Positions 22,601 to 37,600 of a stretch of 64,000 bases of DNA are shown here, piece after piece. Numbering within the stretch: position 1 is the first letter of the stretch; each line of letters begins with the position of its first letter. The notes under the pieces were generated by a model that was given only the letters and a program-made list of their open reading frames with translations, ran no database searches and was not told where the DNA came from. Position numbers and translations under genes: made by a program. This stretch comes from Phoronis australis (Eukaryota > Phoronida > Phoronidae). The stretch covers positions 589,612 through 653,611 of the forward strand of contig NMRA01000103.1 in the NCBI GenBank assembly GCA_002633005.1. The letters run 5' to 3'.

Positions 22601-25600
22601 ATTTTCTGAGAAATTGACGTAAAAATTAGTTATCAATTCAAAGAACACAGTGAAAACACCACATACACCCAACACAGGAAAAGATTTTGAAATAATTCCT
22701 CTGGAAGGCAAAACAATACTCTAAATGGTGCATGCCTAGGTGTATCAGGAGAAAGAAAAATAGACTTATGGTTGGAAAATCTTCACTTATTTAGTGCACA
22801 TCATAGTTCATATGCGCAATTTGTCCCTTTTTTCAACAGAAATAAACATTTAAAAAATTTTACTGCAAGCAATTGTTAGCTTTACGAAAGCTGTCCAGAA
22901 CATTAGAAATTTTTGGATACTTGCAGGAAGGTGGCCAGAAAAAAAAAATTAAGTAAACGAACAATTGCTTTGTGCAAAATAGCTGTAGACGTATTATGCT
23001 GAATAAATTATGCAAATCTTAAAAATAGAATCAATAATAGAAAGTGTACGTTAGTCATCTGCTCTGCACTGAAATATATCAAGAATGCAATTAGAAGACT
23101 CAAACAGCAACCAAGGCTATGGGTTTTTTTCTAACAGACATTTAAGTAAAGGAAGTAGAAATATAAATGTATATCCAAGAGGAACCTAGTACAGGTGAAA
23201 ATTCAAGCCAAAACTGAAGCGCGAGTTTCAGTTAAACCATTCCCTGCCAACTCCAGAGAGGGCCAGGTGGCTGGGCTGCTTACAGTCAACAGGCACATAG
23301 TTTTATGACATAATGAGGTGTGGTTAAGGATTACATTGGTGACCAAGCAGCCTGCAGGACTGAACTCAATGGGCGGGCAACTGTGTTCACATTAGCTAAC
23401 TCCAACCTTAGGATGATCGTCAGCTTTTTCCTGTACTGGATTTCTCATGTAAATATTACACAAGCAAATTATAAAGGTATATACATGCAATCATACTCAC
23501 ACAATAAAATTGAACAAAAATTCAAGCTTAAAGCATCAATTCACACGGACACAGCCACCATTAGTCAAGACAAAGAGCTCGGGCTAAATCATGTGACTTT
23601 AAGTGTATGTGAGGACAGGAATTTCCCCCGTTTTTCTGCAAACAGAGCTACATCAGTAAAAAGCACTGTACATATCTTCAAGCAGCCAGCTTCACTCCTG
23701 AATATGTGGGTCGACAAGTTACGCATAACATTGTCAACAAAACTCTCCACTGACTTTCACATGGAGATTTGCAGGATAACTGCTGCTCTTGTCACCAAGT
23801 TGGCTACAAATTTAGGCATGCAGAGGTTGGTTTCGCACTGCTCGGAATGCTGAATTCCCACAGTCCCTTGCAGGTATCCCACAAATCTCCACTTCCAGTG
23901 GTTGAATTTGATTGGCACAACCAGTAATCAATCGGAAACAGCGCATTGTAAGGCAAGACAATATTGATATTTGACAGAGACAAAGTGGACATCAAAACTG
24001 CACATGCCAGAAAGAATTGAAGAAAATGACAAAGGAGCATAACCAGAAATCGCTACCAAGGCGGCAGATTGCAAGCTGGACTTCAGGACCTGTAGAGATG
24101 GAATGGCAGGTCATTAAACCCTTGGACATTGAAACAGAATTTCACCACGATTATTTTTGGCATGCACATGGGATTGTTGCTGCATAGACAAAGCACCTAT
24201 AAATCTATTCTCTGCCACAAGAACTTACTTTTAATTTTGACCACTTACTTGTATTTCAACTAATCTTTGTTGTCATCAAAAAGAATATAAAATTTTTTGT
24301 ACATGTAGATTTCTGACTGCTATTGGCACAAGTCTCGATGCTTGTTCCAATTCCCTTTTTAAATCAAAACAGAATAACCCAGGTGAGAATTTTACATGTA
24401 TTATACGCTCAAAGAGTGTAAAATGTGGTGAAAATGTGTAATCCATGTAAAAAGCAAGTAATCCGTGTAAAAAAAAATCAGGCGTGCAACACGTGGCAGG
24501 AACCCCAAATATATTCATGGCTGAAACTGCACGCAACAGGATAGCAGTGGTGTTAAGCCAACTCTTCTCATGTTCTCAACTAAACTCAAGGATTAACATT
24601 GTACAGGGGTCGAAGTTCAAACTAGGCTACATACTTTCATCCATGCCATTAATCTCTAGGGGTTCAACTCGTTCAGTAATGATGCGTGTCCGTTCAGCAG
24701 CCTTGGCTTCCTGCTCACGTTTTATGTCGTCCATCGCCCGCTCCATTATTAGTTTCTACAACATGCCATGATGTCATCATGCAAACAAGCACCTAACAAA
24801 CAGAATGAACTTCTATCTACGCAAAAAATCATTATAATAGGAACAACCTATTTACGACTTAAAAAGTAGTTATAAGGTCATTAAGATTACAATATTTCTT
24901 GTTGTTGTCTTATTTCAGCATAGGGTAGAATGGCCTACATTTAAGGCACAAATATAGTTCTGTTAATTTAAACTGATCGCAAAAATGGCTAAGAACAGGA
25001 ACACAGAATTTTTTATCCCGATTTCATCTTATTCAAAAATGAACCCGGCAACCAAATTTATACCGTTGGAAAATTTTCATAAAAATGTTCTTGTATATGC
25101 CCACCAGACAGTGGACTGCAGGGCTTGTATTCTGAAATCTTCATGACAAAACCATGCATTTGTTTTAACTCTAGGAAGAACGGAAAACAAAATGTAGCTT
25201 CGTCATGGAAAATATCTAACTTACAAATTGAGATTTTGTTTATTTTATAGTCAGAAATCATGCATTCATGCTTGTTAAACAGACATACAGGGCATATGCA
25301 ACTAGTTGGTAGCCATCTTGTAAACCATCGGCCATCTTACCTTGAGAAGTTTTTTCTTCTCAGGTGAAAGACCTCCAAGACCTGTCCTCTTTGTCTTCTT
25401 TTTCTTTTCCTCTTCTTCGCGTTGTTTGCGTTCCTCCTGTTAAATGCGTTCAATAAGTTTTAGTGTTCTACAAGCTTAACCCAAAAATTGTTAAAGCACA
25501 ATACACAATGGAGTCCAATTCTCTTGTCTCAAAGGGAGACTTCAGAACAATTAAGTTGCCATGTCCCCAAAATCATTAAAATATAACTCATTTAGAATGG

Positions 25601-28600
25601 TCAAAACGCAATCTGCAGACAAGTACATTTTCCTGTTAAACAATTCTCTTTTCAAAACCTTGCAGCATTTGAAAGGAAATGCACTTCGAGAATACTTTGA
25701 ATTAAATAAATTTAATAAGCAGAATTAAAAGTAGAGTTGCATCAAAGATTATGGCGTCTATTTCCCTAATTCCACAAAAAGTATATGTCAGTGTTTAATT
25801 TAACAATAATCCACCACACAGTCAACTTCAACATGGTACAAAACTCTCAGTCATAGCCCATTCATGTCCCACCAGAGGTCAGCACTTGTTACCTCTTCCT
25901 TTTGTCTTCTTTCTTCTTCCTGCCGTTGGCGTTCTTCAGCTTCCTGATACAACAACACAATACACATTACATCACCAGCCAGGGAATGTTGTACACTACT
26001 ATCCCTGAAACTCAGAATGGCCACAGCTGACAGGACTTAGGTTCCCAACTCACCAAGTCACAGTCCAGAGACCCCAATGAAGTTCACATCGAGTGTGTTA
26101 GTCAACAAGATAAAGTATTGCAAAGGTTAAGCCAAAAATGCAGTCTTGGTTACGGTCGATATTTCAAAAACTGCATCTTACTGCTTAAAGAAGGCAAAGG
26201 CGACACCTCATATCATTTTTAGCCAAGTTCTCGAACTTTATTCAAACGCACACAAGGGAAATTTTTAACTTCATAACGTAAAATTGCTGTGAGGACTTGA
26301 CAGGGACCTCAGGGGTCTCGCACTCCACTGATTTATCCACATTATTTTGAAAACGCTTTGCCCAGTCACACATTGTGTGTCATAAATGAAACAAGCATAC
26401 CAGCAGCTGACGCAGCAAGTAGAACTACTCTCGTTTATCACATTGGTGTAGACTCGCAGTTGAACTGTGGTTTTCTGTAGACCCCAGACCGTCCTGAGTT
26501 GCACCATATACCAACTCCGGACGGTCTCTCACGACGATTAAGTGTTATGTGAATTATGCAGAATGTCAAGTCAGTCACAAACAGCTAGAGTCCATATTGG
26601 TCTTGGTTGGCTAAAGATAGGTTACAACCACTGTCTTACATGTGTCAGTGTCACCACTCCTCACAAATAAACAAATTACCAAATTTTTTTTGCGTTTCAG
26701 CGTTACGGAGAATACTCAACTACTTAATAAAATTTTACTAAACAAATAGTAATGACATCACTAGTGCCCTGTTTCAAATCAGTGTGAAGTGATAAAGGTA
26801 GTTCCCAACTAACGATCTGTTCTTTAATGTCTTCACCTATTGCCTCTCTTAACCATTATTAGCTGAACTAAAAATCAGCTACAAACTCAAATACAGCCAA
26901 TCCACCAATGACAAACGCAAACCGTTTCATTACTCCTGCAGACTCAATGAGAAACCTATCAAAAAAATGGAAGGTCACTCGTAGGCAATTATGACAATTT
27001 TCAATGCAACATATTACAAAATGCGAGTTTTTGACCCAGCTTCTCAGCAAGACACAACTGGTTGGTAAACGAACAAATCATTTTGGTCTCCTCAAAACTA
27101 ATTAACCTTGGGGTCTTTCCCGTCAGCTACCTGAAAGCCACTATACTATCCCTTGATGTCAGCCATTGACATGTCTCCCTTGTATCCTCTGTCAGCTAGC
27201 AAGCCAATGGCATGCGACTATTTCTCATCTCCACAAGCTATCACCCAATGAGAAACCTTGATCGACTTCTCTCCTAGCTATCCCCAGCCAATGAGCAACC
27301 TAACTGTATATATATCTCAAGAACAAGCTAGATTGTCATCTCTATCAGTTATTAGCTGCATTTCACCCATTTTGACTCTTCGGTCAAGACCTCAAAATAT
27401 GTTAATGTGACAACGAAAAAGGGTGAAATGCAGGTTTAAGCTGCCAATCAGCAACCTACCTCCTGTTCTCTGCGAGCCTCTTCCTCAGCTTGTCGTTCTC
27501 TCTCCGCTGCCTCTTCGGCTTCCTGTCAGCAAAGCATGTTACACCATGCATTTACACAACAAGCCATTAATCGTAAACGTATCAATTGAACTTTTTAGGG
27601 ATAGCATGAGACGCAGTGCGCAAACGATTATGGGATATTTGGATATCTAAAGCAGCTGCACCAGTAGACATGTAGCCACAGAACAAAATTATTTTTCCCC
27701 CCATGATGCCCAATCCTGTTAACAGTAAAAATGACTGGGCCGCAAAATCCTTCCCCTTGGCCCTCGGTCATGTGGGGAAGACTACTCTGACAATAAATCT
27801 GGCATCGGCCCATGACGGGGAGTTCCAGGTCATTTTGGCTGAATACTTTTGGCGTGTACAGCATAAGATCTGCAGATCAGGTAAATGGCATTTCAAAAAG
27901 CCATAGGTTCAGTTTATCATAGATGCATGTAAACTAGTATTAAATGGTAGACAACCTTGATTCCAAATAGAGTAACATATATCTCACAAATCGATGCTCA
28001 CGCCTCAGTTACTGCTATCCGTAAAATTAGTCAATTGAGAATGACTCACAGTGTAGCAACATACATGTATGAGATATTTTCAGTGGCAGGGTTGGAAACA
28101 ACAGACAGAAAGAACTGTGGAAGGTTAGGAGCACAAAAGGGTAAAATCCAGCAGCAATATGTATGCATGCCTCTTAATGCACAACAAAGTTAAATGCTAT
28201 ATTTAAGAGCTCATCCTCACACTTTCCAAAGCAGCATTAGCATCTAGCATTCAATAGTTTGGGCGCAGTAGGAAGAACTTGGAACAGACTTACCATTAAC
28301 CTACCACGGAAGACTTTGCCTCGCTACGCACACGCAACATCACCCACAATACCACACGCCGGCAACACCACACGAAACACCACACGCAACACCACAAACA
28401 CCACACACAACACCACGGTAATCCTTCCCTCATTAAGCACACAATATGGCCGACAAGTAAAGTTAGGGTTTTGTCAAAGTTCTCCACAAAACCGAAAATT
28501 GAAAAATTTTTACTATTATTACTATCATGGTTTGTGCTGTGAAGATGTCAAATGATGATATTTGGTGGTGTTTCTGTTATTTGCAACAACATTGAAAAGT

Positions 28601-31600
28601 GGAAAATTACAATCTTGGCATTTTTGTGCAAAATAAGAGAACAATTATCATACCAATTACTCCCACCTTATTTCCAGATTTTTGGAGTAACGACCCGCTA
28701 AACAAAGTTAACCATTAGAGTCATTTTCCAACAAGCAATAAGTCGTGTCTGTAGATGGACATACAATCAGCAAGTTTGCAAAGACCGAAAAAAAACAAAA
28801 CAAAGACTGACTCTATGAATCATGTTGTTAGTAGTAGTTCAGAGTAATAGTTCAACAGACTGCAAAGGTTCAATTCCATTTTCTCCTATTTGCATTCTCA
28901 CAAACACGATTCTACTTTCCAAACATTCAATGACATCCTTTCAACCAATCACAGACACCAAATTGGTGATGAATACATCACCGGCACTGACTGTCCTGTT
29001 TTGAAGCTTTGTCCCACCTCCCACCATAGTATCAGAATGTCCCGCTTTATGACACGAAGCGAAATTTATGTTTTTGTTCCTTTCTACCCCTTATTTCCCA
29101 TTCCAATTTACAGGCACCACTAAAAAATAAATTAAAAAAAAAACTGCTGGGGTGTTTCTTAATTGCAATGTGACTTGCTTCTTGTGGTATGGCCTAGATC
29201 CAGACACAGCACATTTTCAAATCCTGGCTACGTCATTTTTCCTCCCGATTTAAATAAATATTTCGAACCAGTATGGCCATCAGGGGAGATCATGGCGATA
29301 TATTGAAAACAATTGCGATTCAAAAAAGCATAAGAATGCCATGATGCTACTCAGGAAGAGCAAGTACATCTTTGAAGAAAGTTGATGTTTTTAACAGTGG
29401 GACATGGTGGCTTCAACGCATCAATCTTAAACTTATTGCTATGCGCCTGGTAAATATGATACCTTGGAGAAAAAAATACTGATTAACCAAACATCCTACC
29501 TCCATGCTGAGTGTTATCCAAATGCGCAATATATGAAGCACCTTAGTACATTGCAATGTGTGAAAAGCAGACGATCTGATTACTGTCTGCAACTTCACTA
29601 AATATCCAGGTCAACGTCTGTTTCAAAGTTATGGCTTTGCAACAGAGCACAGGTTTGACAACCATCAATTACAAATTTTTTTACATGATGACTGATGCGA
29701 GTGTTCAAAGAGGGCTACCAAAATCGCATTATGCGGAAACACAAAGCCACAGGCAAACGAAATCCCAAAAATTATACTCATGTCCTCAAACTACCACATG
29801 CACGCAGACAAGAAAAATCCAAAAGTTGGAATGAATTTGAAATGATTTTTTTCAGACTCTATTTTTTGCACTTGATCAGAAGCTTGATAAACAAGCCAAA
29901 TGACGGACGTGCGCTTTAGCATTCAGACAATTCTGCTATTAATACCTTCCTAATCCTCGGAATACACATGAAGTTGATGAATCTGGTGCAGAAAAAATGG
30001 TACTTACCTCGATATAGGGTACATTTGCACGGTTCACTAATTTGTTTCACCTGGTAATCATAGGCTACAGTGAGGGGCAGACGGATCTTGTCCATTTGGC
30101 AACTCTAACACTAACAGGATTTGCATGGAAGTGGAGAAAGCATGCGCTGTTTACCCCAGAGTATCCAGTGAATTCCTTGGCATATCCAAAGCTTGATAGT
30201 GCCCTCACAGATTGAAATGAGCTTAATACTATGGGCTTGGCTAAATGTGTATTGAATGAGAGTATTGTTGTCCTAACCATTGCATCTGTTTAGTGTACTA
30301 GTTATAAAGTCAAAAATGAACAATAAGTAAAGGCAAACGACCAACACGAATGTTTTTAAAATTAAAAAGTAAGTATTGTCCGTCTTTCAATTCTTAAAAT
30401 CGAAGCATTATAAGAGAAAATAGAGAATAGGTTTTCTTCAGCATGGCAGCTAAGCCACCTTTCAATTCTTAAAACTGAAGCATCATAAAGGAAATTAGCA
30501 AATAGGTTTTCTTCGGCATCGCAGATAAACCACGCAAATTAATTTGTGAATCGATTAGGATGCTTACGCAGTCGCAGTCTGGCTTTAGCTCGCTTATTTG
30601 TTGGGGGTAACAAAATCTCAAATGATAGCGTATGTCAGTTGCCCCATGCTACATTTTCTAAAGTGTACATTGGGGAGAAGGGATTAACGGCAGGATACAC
30701 TTTGACAGTTTTCTAAAAATGTTTGTAAAAATTTTCTTTCTCAGGGGATGGAAGCAGTCTGACAAAAGCAGCACGTTTTTTGTGCATGATTTTGACAATG
30801 TTCACAACTATGGACAAAATCCCTAAATCCGCATTCCTGTAACATTTGTGATTTCAAATTCTGCTACACAAATGTCCTACTTAAGGGGCAAATTACAAAT
30901 TTGCGAGTTTGTCAATTTTGAAGAACACATTTCCGTGAATCCAGTTACTAATTTGCTATTCATTGGTCGTCAATGTTAGCTGCACTTTTTACAGAATTGC
31001 TCCACAATACAGTGAATAAGCTTGATCGCACAATAGCTCAAATAGACCTTTCATCACAGTCATTAATACAGCTAGCGCACTATGGTGCAGAATCACGACC
31101 CTCGCGAAGTGACGGAAATTAAACAAAAGCTGTAATAATCTGGTTAATGGGAGCCAGCTCAGGTGACTTAACAAAGCTGTGAATCTGTCCTGGTTAATAC
31201 CGTGGCATAACACTCGCTCAAAACGATAACATTCAAACCAAGGTTACAGATCTATCATAAAGTGAGACCACTTCTTGTGATAGTCCACAATACACATTCT
31301 CTCACACTCCAGACTCCAGCAAATGGCAGTCATTTTATTCTCATACCTTAACTTACCTGCAATAACCCCAAGCCCACAATTTCTGGGCCAGCAGTGAACT
31401 GTCTCTTGTGGAAAATGCAATTGACCTCAATTGTTAGGTTGACAGGTGATGATTGATTTAAACAAACTAGGTCTAATTCAAATCAAGGGAAATCATTGAT
31501 AAAAACTTCAAAAGGGTTCAACAATTCTCCTATGCTCATTTTTAAATTAGAGATTATTAAAATTAGTGTTTATTAATTTTCAATGTGAAATAATTAAAAA

Positions 31601-34600
31601 ATATCCCAGTGTTCTTGCCCACAGGAAAAAATAGCCCTAGCAGTCTAATCAACTCAGAACTTTGGCAAGGTGAACGCTTACATAACCTAATTCCTGATAA
31701 CTGACAAGTTGTAATCAGCTGTGATAACATCCCAACTGACATTGGACCAAAATCTAGCAACGAAGATATTTGGTTATTGAAAAGTAGAGTTGATTGGGTG
31801 ATTTTGTACCTAGTTTTCAAGTTTTTTTACATGACGTGTCAACCTAAGTATGATGTCGTCTGCTCAAACTGTCACCAATTCAAGGTTACAAATAGAAAAA
31901 AATGCCATGCAAAATAAACACATTCACTGAGACAGATTTTTTACAACTTACCACTTAAATAAAGATTTTAAGTTGAGATATATAGTTCCAGTCAAAATTC
32001 CGTCATCGCTCCAGCCAAATGCCAATCAAACAATAACTAAACTAATTGCGAATACATGATTTTTGGTGTTTGTAAAGATCTAAAGTAAATAAACTTAATA
32101 TTGGTTTTATTCCTGAGTGGTTTCTGTTTACTTTTGCTATCAAACAAATTAATAACGAAACTGAAATCATTGTACAACAAAAAAGAATAACAATAATATT
32201 TTGACAACTAATCAACTAAAGAACAGACAAGAACTTAAAATGCTTTCTTTCCAGGCCATTCTTAACTCTTTCACTGTTAATCACACGGATCATTGAGTTG
32301 GGTAGTAAGTCCTAAATTTCATGGGAGATAACTACAGTTTAACGACAACGTTCATCAGATGATAGGATGTCTGTTTTATCATCAAATCCTAAACAAGTCA
32401 GGTTTTCTTACTTCTTTTTCCGTTGTTTGAAAAAAAATCTGTTGATCAGTACCTTGATGCAATGGCCTCTAGACTGCCCACCTTCAACAGACTCAAATTT
32501 AAAACAATTCTGAATTGGGATTCAGGTTTGAAATGTCAGATAAGGTATGTTACCGGGGCGGATTATGTGTTTCAGACAAATTGACTTGTTGATACCAGTG
32601 TTTTCACCTGAAATCTTGCATTCTCTTCCTGGCAAATATCTCCCTAAGTTAATGTCTGATGTTATAATTTCAAAACATAAAACAACGCGTGTGAATTTTA
32701 TCCTGAAGGTTTCATAGCAATCCACCGTCAAACAATTTACAGTGTTTTTAGTCATTTCTGCTTTAGGATTATTTTCTAAGTATCTTTAAATTCAATTGCC
32801 ACTGGGAAACATTATTTTAAAAAACTTTGGCAGTGAAAGAGTTAGAATATTTTTCCCCTCGCTCCTCCGAAGAATCAGAAATGGATAATGCGCACTCATT
32901 CTGATTGGAAAAGTTCTTCCACTTCTTGTTACAATTGAAAAACACATTTTCGTCAGATTACAAATAAAATGTTTTCGAGTGGTGTATACAATTCATGGTC
33001 AGTTGCGCGAGGGGAAACAAATTATAAACTTGGATTTGCGCCTTTAGATTGCATACAATGTTCTACAGCATGAAGTACCTCACTACCTATGGAGCCTACT
33101 AGAACCATACAAATAGCTCAAATTTACAGTGCAAACATAACTTTATGTATCTAAATTAACCAAAGAAAAAGGACACTAGTGCGAGGACTACGTGAGAAAG
33201 AGAAACATAAGATACAAGTGAAAGTGAGGAAAGTAGACGAAGCAATAGACTAAATTCAGGATCAGACAAATCTGTCGCACAGTTAACAGGAAACTTGTGC
33301 GAAATAATGGCACAGTTACACAAAACTAGCGTCTTAAGTGCACTAAATAGGAACTGCAGCAACAAACTTTTAGTGATAAACGCTTAAGCATACCATTAGC
33401 TATTCGTTTAAAAAAAGATTCATTCACTAAAACTAATGTTCCCCAGCACTTTTTGAAGAACAAAAACTCGTTCTAGGAATAAAAATAAATCTTAAACCAG
33501 CCTGGAAATACAGATCGCAAACTTTTTAAATCTGGTTGGCACGCCACCTGTTGGCCAGATCATGTGACTTAATTAACTCTGCCCCGTTGGGGCAGAAATT
33601 TTTTGCCAACAGGTGGTGTGTTGATCAGACTAAAAGATTTGCAAAAACTAGTTCGTTGTCGCTTTGTCTACAGGGGGCACTCGACGCTAGTCTTGTGACT
33701 ATGCTTGCAATCCATTTGCGAGAGTCTACTAGAAGTTTAATTCAACAAATCCTAAAAATAAGTAATTTACAACAAATTCAAAGCAAAAACATTATCATTA
33801 ACTTGGCAGCACATAGAAAAAAATCTCTGCAGAGATTTCACTCGAGTGAGGTGAAACGCAACTTATCAAAAGGGCTTAGCGCTTAAGAAGATAAATAGTA
33901 CAGTGAATTCAGTGAAAATCACTCACAAGGGTCTTACAGTATCTAATTTCTTTACGGAGTATGCATGGATAAAACTCCAGATAGAAAAATGTTCCCAACA
34001 AAGCTCACCCTTTCCTCAGCTTCTCTCATTTTGCGCTTGCGTTCTTTTTCCGCAGCTTCCCGTTCCTCTATCTCACGAGCTTCTCTTTCCTCCTCTTCTT
34101 GCATACGACGGCGACGCTCCTGAAATAGCACGCAAGATGACAACAGTCACCAGACGTCACTGTAGGGCGTATCGTCAGTCACACCAGAGCGAAGATGCCA
34201 CGAGCGGAATATGGATCTCATTAAGAACATAAAACCATAATTTGGCCAATAAATCATATTTTGTGAAATGCACATCTACAAAAATAGCACTTAGATTGTC
34301 ACTCATAAGCACCTATTGAGTTAATCTAGAATGAACTGGATTATAACCAAACTGGATCGTACATTTTCACTGCTGTAAGGCTATTGCAGCATTGTCATAT
34401 TGAATTGATTTCAGTTGCTTTACTTAAAAGGAAAGGAATTGGCATACAATTATTTCCACTGAATTATCATTGGGTTTCGAAACACAAAAGATATGGTTCT
34501 GGAGGGACAGGTATACTATAGCAGCAAAATCTGGAAGTGCATTATTCTTGGCGCGTTTACCTCGGCCTCTTTTCTTTGCCTTTCTGCTTCTTCAGCCGCT

Positions 34601-37600
34601 GCCTGTTCAGCAGCAGCATCATCCACAGCAGGTGCAGGAGCCTACAATTAATTTTCATAGATTACACAGTGGCATTTGACAATATTGTGCAAAAACAACG
34701 TGACGTGCTGAATGCAATCTTAGCGGTGCCCATGCTGCATTCCATATCTTAACTGGTTGAAGCCACAAAACATGCAGTTTGCAAAGTTTTTAAAGAGCAA
34801 GTCATTATGTCATACCATAGAAAGAAGTATTAAAAAATAAATTACAAAAGATTATTATGCAGTAGGCCTACATTCCCATCCGTTGTCTTTACCACTATAT
34901 CTTAAATCTTAAATTAATAAAATTAAAATGATTAACTCCTAAAAAGATTCCATTGCATTACTCATTAATTTTTGAAAAAAAAAAGTTAATTTGACACAGA
35001 CTTACATTTGATGAACAGAAAAGAAATTTAAAAGGTAAAAGGGGAACAGGTGACAGAGTACTTAAGACAGCTACAAAGAATGTAATATAGCTCACTAAAT
35101 CAAAAAGGTGAAATATTCGGTTACGTATCAGATACAGCGGGTGGTCAAAGAATTCTGGGATATGTTGTAAATTAAAATGGCATTTCCTCCGTATGTAATG
35201 CCAAAAAAATAAAAATCATAAATAGGCCATTATACTCGACTAACAAACTAGTCTAAAAATTCCTTTCTGTGATAGACATTAGTTTCTACCATGAAAAGGA
35301 AATGAGAATTGACTAGCATTTGATACGTAGCAGGAAGGGATGGACAACCCATTTGACTAATGGTGGTTCCTTTGTACTCTTTTTATGTGCCAATGTAATG
35401 AATCATCTGGGTCGGAAATCATTTCCTATCCAGATGAGGGAAAGTTTAAAACATATTTTGATTTGTGGTGTAATTTGGAGAGTAATTTCCAGCAGTGAGT
35501 ATGTGGCGGAAATGTCCCTTTAAGAGGAAAGGCAATGTGACACGAGTCAACTAAAGATGACGAACAAAGCCATAACTAAGAATGTGCTGCCCAACTTAAG
35601 TAGGGCAACATAGAGCATTGATATGCATCCATCATGTGCATCGCATTAGTACAGCGCAGATACAAGGGATGATTATGATTTTCGACAATCCCACTGAATG
35701 GAGCACTGCTAGTATTAGAATAATATTGTCTGAAGGGTGTAAAACAAAGTCAGAAATAGGAACACACCTGCCACATTTCATCGTGATTCTTCAAGCACTT
35801 TGGAGGTTTGGGAGGCAGATGACAAAGGACGAAACATACAAAGTTTGCTAATGAGCACAATGTATGTCAAACCCATCTGAAGCAGGGCAGGTGTTGTCTA
35901 CATGATAGTAACTTTTTGCATAATTTCATGAAGAATACAATGAACGTGGTAGATATCAATGCAAACGCAAAAAAAACAAGATTACCACTTGGTGACTCCG
36001 CAGTAATCGGGTATGTCCATGAAGATCCATCAAGGAATTGTATTGAACCGCAGGTAAACAATAAAATTATCAAAAGAAGGCGCCACAGCAGTCGAACCCG
36101 TTCGAAAATCATTGTCATTTATGCACTTCCCAGAAGCAAAAAATGGCAGTTCTCATCATGAACCTAGTGTGGTTTGATTGGTAGAGAGCAGACTTCAAAA
36201 CCCAGAATCAAAATTATAATAAAATTGACGGCTTGGTGCCAAATGGTTTAGAAGACACTGCTGCAGACACACAAAGACTATAGCACCACTAGTGGTGCTA
36301 CATTAATAGGAGCCATCCAAAAATCATCTTGCTCTTCATAACATATGTTAATTTTCATGATGATCCGTAGAGTGGTCATTGTCTACTGGAAACATATTTG
36401 CCAAATTTCATGAAAATCTGAGAAAGAGCACCAAAGACAGAGGCAAAGAAAAAATAAAATTACCACAAGAGGGGACATCAGTAATCAGATTTGTCTGTAA
36501 ATTTGCTCATGTCTTCCCATCTACAATAAGAATGCGTCTGCAAAATTTCATGAACAAGCAAAAAGGGGTTAGGAGATACTGCAGCAGACATCAGACGAAC
36601 GCGGGCGGGACTGAGACGCCAGACAGATGAACGGGGATGACGGCATAATGCACCCACACATATATATGTGGGTGTATAAAAATTATAGGCAAGCTTGAAT
36701 CTATATCTATGAAAAGAGCAGGAAATAAATCAAACTTATCACTTAAAACCGGAAGAGGGTGTCAAAATCGTTTCACGTTTCAAAAATGCTCGTTTATGAC
36801 AAATCAAGCAATGTAACAAGTGAATGCCAATCAAAACTTGTGAAATGGTATTCTTAAGACAATTTTGGTGCGTCTTTTGTATATATAGACTCCGAGTACC
36901 AATTCATTACACCAATATGTCTCTAGACTACTTTTGTAAACACTACTGTCAATTCTACTTTTTGAGGCAGCCAGAGCAGTCATCTCTTGCAATCTCGTCA
37001 CCAGTGAGCCCTCAACACAGTATTATTGTGTAAATGTAAACTAGTAACACTGAGGAATCCAAATTGGTAAGGTAATTTCTCTCTCATCGAGAATCTTGTG
37101 AAAATGTGAGATCATGCAACACTTCACGAGATATCATGTCTATGGAGCTCAGGCCAGCTCACTTGACCGGGTAAATGCAGTGATTGGTGAATTCTAGTGG
37201 AGACAACCGACTCTGAGTTAGCCAAGAATAAATCTATTAAAAGATGTAAGTAACTAATAGCAATTAGAGATCAACATAGGTCAATATCAGGCAACATTGA
37301 CGTCAGATACCTCTTGTGTAGTTGATTCATCCTCATCGTAATTTCTACGTCGTCTTCTACGTGCGGCAGAAGAGTCCTGTAATAGCCACACACATGCACA
37401 CACCAACGTGATCATAACACCATGACAACAGACACAAACATTCATTTACATCGCAAGCCAACACCAGCGTGAATTATCTTACTTATGGTCACAGTTATCT
37501 CCACATGTAACCACATGCTGGTCTCGCCACCTGGTGATAGCCAGCCGACTCGTTGCCAAGCCAGTATCACTGTCAGTTGATCACACAATCATTGTGATTG

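Larger units (their letters stand above)
27523..34008 (-). other. TnI intron 8 (6.5 kb)
   Basis: Contains a reverse copy of a dispersed repeat (about 27690-27870), a CACCACA-rich minisatellite (28330-28415), a 75-bp tandem duplication (30384-30533), an inverted-repeat element (32263-32844) and a foldback (33516-33645). A 43-nt exon-like segment at 30008-30050 does not fit the frame. No gene seen. Confidence 0.7.

Noticed and set aside
23320-23853. 177-codon + strand ORF
   Set aside because: Second-longest plus-strand ORF, but no domain, no signal peptide, no splice context and low-complexity-free random composition; lies in the spacer between exons 12a and 12b. Probably chance; RNA evidence would change this.
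28259-28555. ORF with Asn-Thr-Thr repeats
   Set aside because: Product of the CACCACA minisatellite, not a gene.
30008-30050. Exon-like segment between ACCAG and GAG|gtaagt on the minus strand
   Set aside because: Good splice sites, but 43 nt long, which would shift the frame between the phase-0 exons 8 and 9, and the peptide (Cys-rich, uncharged) is unlike its neighbours.
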